NCBI GenBank assembly: GCA_017592775.1
Contig: JAGFNJ010000008.1
Span: forward strand, 48,464 to 112,463
Direction: 5' to 3'
Length of the DNA: 64,000 nt
DNA from: Candidatus Accumulibacter conexus
GTDB taxonomy: Bacteria > Pseudomonadota > Gammaproteobacteria > Burkholderiales > Rhodocyclaceae
Shown: positions 57,900 through 64,000 of the stretch, piece by piece
Numbering within the stretch: position 1 is the first letter of the stretch
Layout of the letters: each line of letters starts with the position of its first letter
Translations under genes and position numbers: made by a program
The notes under the pieces: model-generated
Databases searched by the model: none
What the model was told of the DNA's origin: nothing
Seen by the model: only the letters and a program-made list of their open reading frames with translations

Positions 57900-57901
57900 C
57901 C

Positions 57902-60118
57902 ATGGAACTGTCGATGACGGTGAAGAACGACAAGCTGGTCGGCGATTTCTGGGGCGGGCTGGCGGCGATGCTGGTCGCACTGCCTTCGGCGATCGCTTTC
58001 GGCGTCACCATCTACGCCTCGATCGGCCCGGCCTATGCTGGCCTCGGTGCCCTCGCCGGAATTCTCGGCGCGACCGCACTCGGGCTCGTCGCGCCGGCTC
58101 TCGGCGGCACCAACCGCTTGATCACGGCGCCCTGCGCGCCGGCGGCGGCAGTGCTTTCGGCGTTCGCCATCGAACTCGTGCGGCAGGACGTCGATCCGCT
58201 CTTCATCGTTCTCATGCTCACCGCACTCGGCCTGGTATCGGGAGTGATCCAGCTGCTGCTCGGTTTCATGGGCATCGGCAGCCTGATCAAGTACATTCCC
58301 TTTCCGGTGGTCAGCGGTTACCTCACCGGCGTCGGCCTGATCATCATCGGCAGCCAGATCCCGAAGTTCCTCGGCGTCTTCGGCAACGTCCCGCTGTGGC
58401 GGACGCTGATCTCGCCCGAGAGCTGGCAATGGCAAAGCGCGCTGATCGGCGGTGTCACGGCGGCGGTGATGGTCGGCGCGCCACTGCTGACGCGTGCCGT
58501 TCCGGCAGCGATTCTCGGCCTGCTGGCCGGCATCGCGACCTATTTCGGGCTGGCGCACTTCGTCGACGAATCGCTGCTCGTGGTCGAGGGCAACAAGATG
58601 ATCATCGGTCAGCTTGGCGGTTCGGCGTCGAGCATGCTCGAGGCGATCACCGGACGCTGGCGCGACATCGGCGAGCTCAAGCTGAGCCAGATCGGCAGCC
58701 TGATGGGCACGGCGCTGACGCTGGCGGTCCTGCTCTCGATCGACACGCTGAAGACGGCGGTGGTGCTCGACGCGCTGACCCGCAGCCGGCATGATTCCAA
58801 CCGCGAGCTGGTGGCGCAGGGGGCGGCGAACGTGGTTTCGGCGTGCGCCGGCGGCATGCCCGGCGCCGGCCAGATGGGGGCGACGCTGGTCAACCTGGCG
58901 AGTGGCGGCCAGACGCGCGTCTCGGGGATTGCCGAGGGAGTGCTGGCGCTGCTCGCCTTTCTCGCGCTCGGTACGTTCATCGCCTGGATCCCGGTGGCGG
59001 CCCTGGCCGGCATCCTGCTGGTCGTCGGCGCGCGCATGATCGACCGCCACAGCCTGCACCTCCTGCAGTCGCCGTGGACGATGCTCGACTTCGTCGTCAT
59101 CGTCGTCGTCGTCGTCGTCGCGCTGGCCTACAGCCTGATCGCCGCCTCGGCCGTCGGCATCGCGCTGGCGATGTTCCTCTTCATCCGCGAGCAACTGGGC
59201 AGCACGATCATTCGCAACAAGGTCGATGGCGGCAGCCGCTTCTCGAAGCGGGTCCGCCTCGGGCACGAGATGGAACTGCTCGAGCGACGTGGCGAGCAGA
59301 CGATCATGCTCGAACTGCAGGGCAGCCTGTTCTTCGGCACCAAGGACCAGTTGTTCAGCGCGCTCGAGGCGGAACTCGGCAAGCGCCAGTACGTCCTGCT
59401 CGACATGCGTCGCGTGCAGTCGGTCGACGTCACCGCCGTGCATCTGTTGAGCCAGATCCGGGACTCACTGAGCGAACGCGGCGCCTTCCTCATCTTCAGC
59501 AGCCTGACGCACACGCTGCCGAACGGGCGCAACATCGCTGACCTGTTCGCGCAGATGGACCTGACCAACGATAGCCCGCAGGTCAGGGTGTTCCAGGAGA
59601 TGGACGACGCCGTCGAGTGGATCGAGGATCAGGTGCTCGGCGAAAGCGCCGAGCGCAGCGCCGAACTGCCGCCGCTGGAGGTCTGGGAGATGGAAATCTT
59701 CAAGGACGTCAAGGAGGATGCACTGGTGGCGCTCGTCGAACGTCTCGAACGGCGTGTCGTGCCCCGCGACGAGAAGGTCTTCTCGGCGGGCGACGCCGCC
59801 GATCAGCTCTTCCTCATTCGCAAGGGCGCCGTGCGCATCTCGGTCGCCGTCCCGGGAACGAACCTCAGCCGCCATCGCCTGACCTATGGTCGGGGCGATT
59901 TCGTCGGTGGCATGTCCTTCATCACGCACGCCGCGCGCTTCAGCAGCGATGCCACCGCCACCGAGGACAGCGAAGTCTACGTGCTGCGGCGCGAGGACTT
60001 CGAGATGCTGCGCGAGCAGCACCGGCGACTCGCCTTCCAGCTCATCGAGGGGGTGGCGCGCGTGCTCGCCTTCCGCCTCGGCTATGCCGACAGGGAACTG
60101 CTGGCGATGCAGGAGTGA
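57902..60118 (+). CDS. SulP family anion transporter fused to STAS and cNMP-binding domains (copy 2)
   Basis: 738 residues with the same order as the copy at 45230: SulP membrane domain about 15-430, STAS about 453-565, cyclic-nucleotide-binding-like domain about 605-735 (VFSAGDAADQLFLIRKGAVRISVAVPG, RGDFVGGMSFITHAARF). Long stretches are identical between the copies (for example FPVVSGYLTGVGLIIIGSQI and the SMLEAITGRW region), while the linker before the nucleotide domain and the domain itself differ more. Start at ATG 57902 aligns with copy 1. The upstream region is different from copy 1 (extended -10, inverted repeat, G9 tract), so the two are probably regulated separately. Transported anion unknown; sulfate or bicarbonate are family candidates. 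Confidence 0.88.
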   Translation: MELSMTVKNDKLVGDFWGGLAAMLVALPSAIAFGVTIYASIGPAYAGLGALAGILGATALGLVAPALGGTNRLITAPCAPAAAVLSAFAIELVRQDVDPLFIVLMLTALGLVSGVIQLLLGFMGIGSLIKYIPFPVVSGYLTGVGLIIIGSQIPKFLGVFGNVPLWRTLISPESWQWQSALIGGVTAAVMVGAPLLTRAVPAAILGLLAGIATYFGLAHFVDESLLVVEGNKMIIGQLGGSASSMLEAITGRWRDIGELKLSQIGSLMGTALTLAVLLSIDTLKTAVVLDALTRSRHDSNRELVAQGAANVVSACAGGMPGAGQMGATLVNLASGGQTRVSGIAEGVLALLAFLALGTFIAWIPVAALAGILLVVGARMIDRHSLHLLQSPWTMLDFVVIVVVVVVALAYSLIAASAVGIALAMFLFIREQLGSTIIRNKVDGGSRFSKRVRLGHEMELLERRGEQTIMLELQGSLFFGTKDQLFSALEAELGKRQYVLLDMRRVQSVDVTAVHLLSQIRDSLSERGAFLIFSSLTHTLPNGRNIADLFAQMDLTNDSPQVRVFQEMDDAVEWIEDQVLGESAERSAELPPLEVWEMEIFKDVKEDALVALVERLERRVVPRDEKVFSAGDAADQLFLIRKGAVRISVAVPGTNLSRHRLTYGRGDFVGGMSFITHAARFSSDATATEDSEVYVLRREDFEMLREQHRRLAFQLIEGVARVLAFRLGYADRELLAMQE

Positions 60119-60313
60119 TTCCGGTCGTCGTCGCTCCCGGTGCTGACGCGGCCAGAGGTGGCGCGCCGGAGATCGCGTCCGGATCAGTCGCCGGTCGTGA
60201 ACGCGCTTCGACTCGGCGACCCCCGGCTGCCGGCGCCGGCGGCGAGGCCAGTGGCTTTCAGGTTACAATTGCGCGCTTCGCAACCCACTGACGCGCCATC
60301 CCGGCGGGGCCCG

Positions 60314-61282
60314 ATGAAAACCAGCTTCCTCGACTTTGAACAACCGGTTGCCGACCTGGAGAGCAAGATTGAAGCACTGCGCTTCGCTCAGGAGAAGTCG
60401 GCGGTCGATATTTCCGAAGAGATCGGCCGCCTCGAAGACAAGAGCCGCATCCTCACCCGGGACATCTATTCGCGGCTGACGCCGTGGCAGGTCTGTCAGG
60501 TGGCGCGCCATTCGCAGCGTCCGTACACGCTCGACTACCTCAACCTGATCTTCACCGACTTCGAGGAACTGCACGGCGACCGGGCGTTTGCCGACGATCA
60601 TGCGATCGTCGGTGGTCTGGCGCGGCTCGACGGCGAGTCGGTGATGGTCATCGGCCACCAGAAGGGGAGGGACACCAAGGAGAAGCTGTTTCGCAACTTC
60701 GGCATGCCGCGGCCCGAAGGTTACCGCAAGGCGCTGCGTTTGATGCGGCTGGCCGAGAAGTTCGGCATTCCGGTGCTGACCTTCATCGACACGCCCGGCG
60801 CCTACCCCGGCATCGATGCCGAGGAGCGTGGCCAGTCGGAGGCAATCGGGCGCAACCTCTACGTGATGGCCGAACTGCAGGTGCCGATCGTCGTCACGGT
60901 GATCGGTGAAGGTGGTTCAGGTGGCGCGTTGGCGATCGGTGTCGGCGATGTCCTGCAGATGCTGCAGTACGCGACCTACTCGGTGATCTCGCCCGAGGGC
61001 TGCGCGTCGATTCTCTGGAAGAGTGCCGAGAAGGCGAGCGAGGCAGCCGAAATCATGGGCATCACCGCGCAGCGGCTGCAATCGCTCGGGCTGGTCGACC
61101 GCATCGTCGCCGAGCCGGTCGGCGGTGCGCATCGCGACCACGAGGCGATGGCGGCGAGCCTGCAGCAGGCCCTGCGCGACTCGTTGCGGCAGCTCAGGGG
61201 GGTGCCGTTGGCCGACCTCCTGCGGCAGCGCCTTGACCGAATCCTGTCGTACGGGGCGGTCAGGGAACTGCAGCCCGGCTGA
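60314..61282 (+). CDS. accA: Acetyl-CoA carboxylase carboxyltransferase, alpha subunit
   Basis: 322 residues, the usual family length. With AccD it transfers the carboxyl group from biotin to acetyl-CoA, making malonyl-CoA for fatty acid synthesis. Family sequences seen: [90 protein letters not shown] and [39 protein letters not shown]. The ATG at 60314 matches the standard start; the upstream frame is not conserved. A TACAAT at 60264-60269 could be a -10 element. tilS follows, a gene order common in betaproteobacteria. Confidence 0.96.
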   Translation: MKTSFLDFEQPVADLESKIEALRFAQEKSAVDISEEIGRLEDKSRILTRDIYSRLTPWQVCQVARHSQRPYTLDYLNLIFTDFEELHGDRAFADDHAIVGGLARLDGESVMVIGHQKGRDTKEKLFRNFGMPRPEGYRKALRLMRLAEKFGIPVLTFIDTPGAYPGIDAEERGQSEAIGRNLYVMAELQVPIVVTVIGEGGSGGALAIGVGDVLQMLQYATYSVISPEGCASILWKSAEKASEAAEIMGITAQRLQSLGLVDRIVAEPVGGAHRDHEAMAASLQQALRDSLRQLRGVPLADLLRQRLDRILSYGAVRELQPG

Positions 61283-61364
61283 GCCGGCGCACGGGACAGT
61301 TCCCGGGGAGCCGGCGAGCTTGCCGCCCGGTCGCGCGAGCGATTCATCGGCTCCGGCGGGGCCG

Positions 61365-62747
61365 GTGAGCGGTACGGCCGAACCCGCGCTGGCAACGATT
61401 CTCCAGCGTTTTCTCGAACCGCGGCTGGCGCGTGGACGGCGCGTCTGCGTCGGTCTTTCCGGTGGCCTCGACTCGGTCGTGCTGCTGCACGGCCTGAGCC
61501 GCCTGTGCGCTTCGGGTCTGCCGTGCGAACTGTCTGCGGTGCATGTCCATCACGGTCTCAGCCCGCATGCCGACGCCTGGGCGGACTTCTGCCGGCAGCT
61601 CTGCGAACGGCTCGAGGTGGCGCTGGCGGTCGAGCGGGTCGAGGTTCCCCGGGCCACTGGCGACGGTCTCGAAGCGGCGGCACGGCGGCAACGACTGGCG
61701 GTCTTCGCGCGCTGCCCGGCGGACTGGCTGGCGCTTGCCCACCACCGCGACGATCAGGCGGAAACCGTCCTCTTCCGGCTGGTGCGCGGCGCCGGCGTGC
61801 GCGGAGCGGCCGGCATGCCTGGCGAGAGGGTGCCGGCTGCCGGTCCACGGATCATCCGGCCGTTGCTCGGCGTGCCGCGCGCGACGATCGCCGCCCATGC
61901 GGCCGAGCAGGCGCTGTCCTGGATCGAGGACGAGAGCAACGCCGATCGGCGTCATCGTCGCAACCACCTGCGGCACGCCGTCCTGCCGTGCATCGCGCAG
62001 CAGTTTCCGGCCGCCGCGCAGTCGCTGGCGCGCGCCGCCGGCCACTTTGCCGAGGCGGCGCAACTGCTCGATGAACTCGCGGCGATCGATCGTTCGCTGG
62101 TTGCCGGCGCGGCTGGCCGCATCGATTTGCAGCGCTTCAATCGCCTGAGTGCCGCGCGGGCGCGCAACCTGCTGCGTTACGCGCTGCATGGCGCCGGCTT
62201 GCGGGCGCCTGACAGCCGCTGGCTCGACGAAGCGCTGCGGCAACTGGCGAGCGTCGACGCGGCTTCGGCAACCTGTGTCGGCACCCTCGATGGCGAACTG
62301 CGTGTCTATCGTGGCGAGCTGTACGTCATTCGCCAGCGGGCATCGGTCCCCGCCGTGCCGCTGGCATGGCGCGGCGAGCCGGAACTGGCCTGGGGTGCCG
62401 ATCGGCTGTCCTTCGCTGCGACGGTTGGTGCCGGCATCAGTCGCCGGCTGCTCGCCGGCGATGCGGTCTGCGTGCGGACGAGGATGGGCGGCGAAGCACT
62501 GCAGCCCGACCCGAGGCGGCCGCGCCGCGCCCTGCGCAAGCTGTTGCAGGAAACCGGGGTGCCGCCCTGGGAGCGCGAGCGTCTGCCACTGCTGTGCTGC
62601 GGCGAACGGGTCGCCTGGGTGGGCGGCCTCGGTGTCGACGTCGCGTTCGCCTGCGCGCCCGGGGAAGGTGGGATCGCCGTCACGCTGCAGCGACGGGCGG
62701 AGCGTCCGCCCGCGGTTGCGCTGGCATTGCCGCAGGAACCCGGTTGA
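61365..62747 (+). CDS. tilS: tRNA(Ile)-lysidine synthase
   Basis: 460 residues from a GTG start. TilS modifies C34 of the tRNA-Ile with anticodon CAU to lysidine, so it reads AUA; it is essential. The ATP-pyrophosphatase loop GLSGGLDSVVLLH is at about 31-43 (SGGLDS). Other marks: VHVHHGLSPHADAWADFC, LALAHHRDDQAETVLFRLVRGAGVRGAAGMP, WIEDESNADRRHRRNHLRHAVLP and a C-terminal tRNA-binding part (RRPRRALRKLLQETGVPPWERERLPLLCCGERVAWVGGLGVD). The frame extends upstream into accA, but the family start corresponds to this GTG; no strong ribosome-binding site was seen. Confidence 0.92.
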   Translation: MSGTAEPALATILQRFLEPRLARGRRVCVGLSGGLDSVVLLHGLSRLCASGLPCELSAVHVHHGLSPHADAWADFCRQLCERLEVALAVERVEVPRATGDGLEAAARRQRLAVFARCPADWLALAHHRDDQAETVLFRLVRGAGVRGAAGMPGERVPAAGPRIIRPLLGVPRATIAAHAAEQALSWIEDESNADRRHRRNHLRHAVLPCIAQQFPAAAQSLARAAGHFAEAAQLLDELAAIDRSLVAGAAGRIDLQRFNRLSAARARNLLRYALHGAGLRAPDSRWLDEALRQLASVDAASATCVGTLDGELRVYRGELYVIRQRASVPAVPLAWRGEPELAWGADRLSFAATVGAGISRRLLAGDAVCVRTRMGGEALQPDPRRPRRALRKLLQETGVPPWERERLPLLCCGERVAWVGGLGVDVAFACAPGEGGIAVTLQRRAERPPAVALALPQEPG

Positions 62748-62755
62748 GGTGGCTC

Positions 62756-62779
62756 GCTCGATCCGCTTGCGGGTCGAGC
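62756..62779. terminator. Stem-loop after tilS
   Basis: GCTCGATCCG-CTTG-CGGGTCGAGC forms a 10-bp stem with one T-G wobble, 8 bp after the tilS stop. No T-run follows. Confidence 0.45.
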
Positions 62780-62840
62780 GGCGCACCGGCGTTGGGGGCA
62801 GAACGGTATCCGGTGGACGCCGAGGGTCGGCCCGGGAGCA

Positions 62841-62869
62841 TTGCTGACCGTTGCCGGGCGCCCTATAAT
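62841..62869 (+). promoter_or_regulatory. Strong predicted sigma-70 promoter for kup
   Basis: TTGCTG (62841-62846), 17-bp spacer, perfect TATAAT (62864-62869). The leader to the kup ATG would be about 125 bases and includes a short frame (62878-62937, 19 codons). Confidence 0.7.
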
Positions 62870-63001
62870 CAGCGCTGATGCTGCATTGCAATAACAGGCG
62901 CTCACGAGGGCTGGACGAGGAACGGATCAGCGAATGACTCGTCTTGCTGGCGAGACCCCTCGGGAAGGCTTTGCTGTGACGACGTCATTCCTGGGGGGCA
63001 C

Positions 63002-63777
63002 ATGACTGCAGATGCGGCGCCGCACGGCGAGACGACGGGACTGGCGACGACCGCGCTGGCGGCGATGGGAGTCGTCTTCGGCGACATTGGTACCAGCCCC
63101 TTGTACACGATGAAGGAAGTGTTTGGCGGCCATCATCCGCTGGCGGTCACCGAGGCCAATGTCCTCGGGATCCTGTCGCTGGTCTTCTGGGCGCTGACGA
63201 TCACCGTCTCGCTGAAGTACGTGCTGTTCATCATGCGTGCCGACAACAAGGGCGAGGGCGGCATCATGGCGCTGACGGCGCTGGCGCTGCGCACGGCCCA
63301 TGCGACGCCGAAGGTCCTCTGGCTGGTGTCGGCGCTGGGGATCTTCGGTGCCGCGCTGTTCTACGGCGATGCGGTGATCACCCCGGCGATGTCGGTGCTG
63401 TCGGCGGTCGAGGGGCTGGAAGTGGCGACACCGGTGCTCAAGCCCTACGTTCTGCCGATCACCATCGCCATTCTGGTGGTGCTGTTCGTGTTTCAACGGC
63501 ATGGCACGGCGGCGGTGGGCGCCCTGTTTGGCCCGGTGATGATGTTCTGGTTCGCCACGCTTGGCGCGCTCGGCTTGTGGAACGTGGTTCAGCATCCGTC
63601 GGTGCTGGTCGCAATCAATCCGTGGTACGCGCTGTCCTTCTGCATCGAGCACGTCGGGATGGCTTTCCTGGCGCTCGGCTCGGTGGTGCTGGCCATCACC
63701 GGTGGCGAGGCGCTGTACGCCGACATGGGACACTTCGGCAGGCGGGCGATCAAGTGGGCCTGGTTCGCCTTCGTCTT
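63002..63777 (+). pseudogene. kup: Kup potassium transporter, 5' exon, interrupted by a group II intron
   Basis: The first 258 codons plus two bases of a Kup/HAK/KUP potassium-proton symporter: [62 protein letters not shown], and [27 protein letters not shown]. In intact proteins this last motif continues with a proline and ALxLNYFGQGA; here it breaks off at 63777, where intron sequence begins, and reading through gives a short unrelated tail ending at 63829. The remaining about 370 codons should lie beyond the intron, outside the window. If the intron self-splices the gene could still give a full protein; otherwise it is inactive. The reading frame before the break is intact. Confidence 0.88.
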
Positions 63778-64000
63778 GTGCGCCCAGCATGGGCGCACTC
63801 TTGCGGGTGCAAGTCCCGCCGTAAGTTGATCACAGCGAACGAAGCGAAGCGCAACTGCCTGAGGGCGACCGATGGTGGGAAGGAAGCGTGGAGCGAAACT
63901 GCGAGCCGATGAACAAGAACCGGATAGAAGGCGCTGCCGAGCAGGGCGAGCGGGCCAGAGACCGCGAAGCTCTCGTGATCAAGGCGAAGTGGCGTAGATT
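63778..64000 (+). mobile_element. Group II intron, 5' end (runs off the window)
   Basis: Starts with GTGCG, the group II 5' splice consensus. The first 21 bases form a perfect 9-bp stem (GTGCGCCCA-GCA-TGGGCGCAC), followed by TGCAAGTCCCG and other domain I-like sequence rich in GNRA/GAA elements. Independent support: AAGGCGAA at 63981-63988 is exactly complementary to the exon bases TTCGCCTT at 63764-63771, that is -14 to -7 from the junction, where the intron-binding site 2 belongs (EBS2-IBS2 pairing). EBS1 and any reverse transcriptase gene would lie past 64000. Confidence 0.85.

Noticed and set aside
57627-57980. Reverse frame containing SFDLGGTLANPGD, similar to a HAD phosphatase motif
   Set aside because: Only this short match is present, without the rest of a HAD fold, and the frame runs across the SulP promoter and start; taken as coincidence.

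Overview
The window is GC-rich bacterial chromosomal DNA, almost fully coding. PEP-CTERM proteins, accA-tilS gene order, Pit plus DUF47 phosphate genes, a CYTH-CHAD polyphosphate-type protein and many PAS-type sensor kinases all point to a betaproteobacterium. The best guess is Rhodocyclales, near the polyphosphate-accumulating 'Candidatus Accumulibacter'. That assignment is inference from gene content; no rRNA or other phylogenetic marker was analysed.

Layout. (1) 1-20.7 kb: the 3' part of one giant surface or secreted protein gene (at least 6,662 residues), built from seven 7-repeat propeller-like blocks and about 24 PKD-like domains, followed by a small PEP-CTERM protein gene. (2) 21-30 kb: mixed cargo: a MAPEG membrane protein, an MsbA-type ABC exporter, a propeller protein, a MocR regulator divergent from a DUF2917 gene, an AbiEi-like protein without a partner, and an EamA transporter. 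(3) 28.8-39.2 kb: signalling: a ligand-binding lipoprotein coupled to a 1,451-residue multi-PAS/GAF kinase, then a CHASE-type kinase coupled to a sigma-54 activator with an intact GAFTGA motif. (4) 39.2-47.4 kb: a phosphate/polyphosphate block: pit-DUF47, CYTH-CHAD, two further PhoU/DUF47-like helical proteins and a SulP anion transporter fused to STAS and cNMP-binding domains. Good sigma-54 (-24/-12) promoter matches lie before both pit and the CYTH-CHAD gene, which links this block to the sigma-54 activator next door. (5) 47.6-55.2 kb: a universal stress protein, an AlkA-type glycosylase, PEP carboxylase (reverse strand), a hybrid kinase, and a CHRD PEP-CTERM protein with its own sigma-54-type promoter. 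(6) 55.3-57.6 kb, reverse strand: a TIR-domain membrane protein overlapping by ATGA with an OmpA-like lipoprotein gene. (7) 57.9-62.7 kb: a second SulP-STAS-cNMP paralogue with a G9 tract in its ribosome-binding region, then accA and tilS. (8) 63.0-64.0 kb: a kup potassium transporter gene cut in its coding region by the 5' end of a group II intron, which runs off the window.

The most promising leads are the sigma-54-linked phosphate/polyphosphate block, the TIR/OmpA-lipoprotein pair, the intron-split kup and the 7x7 propeller adhesin. No tRNA, rRNA, CRISPR array or complete insertion sequence was recognised.
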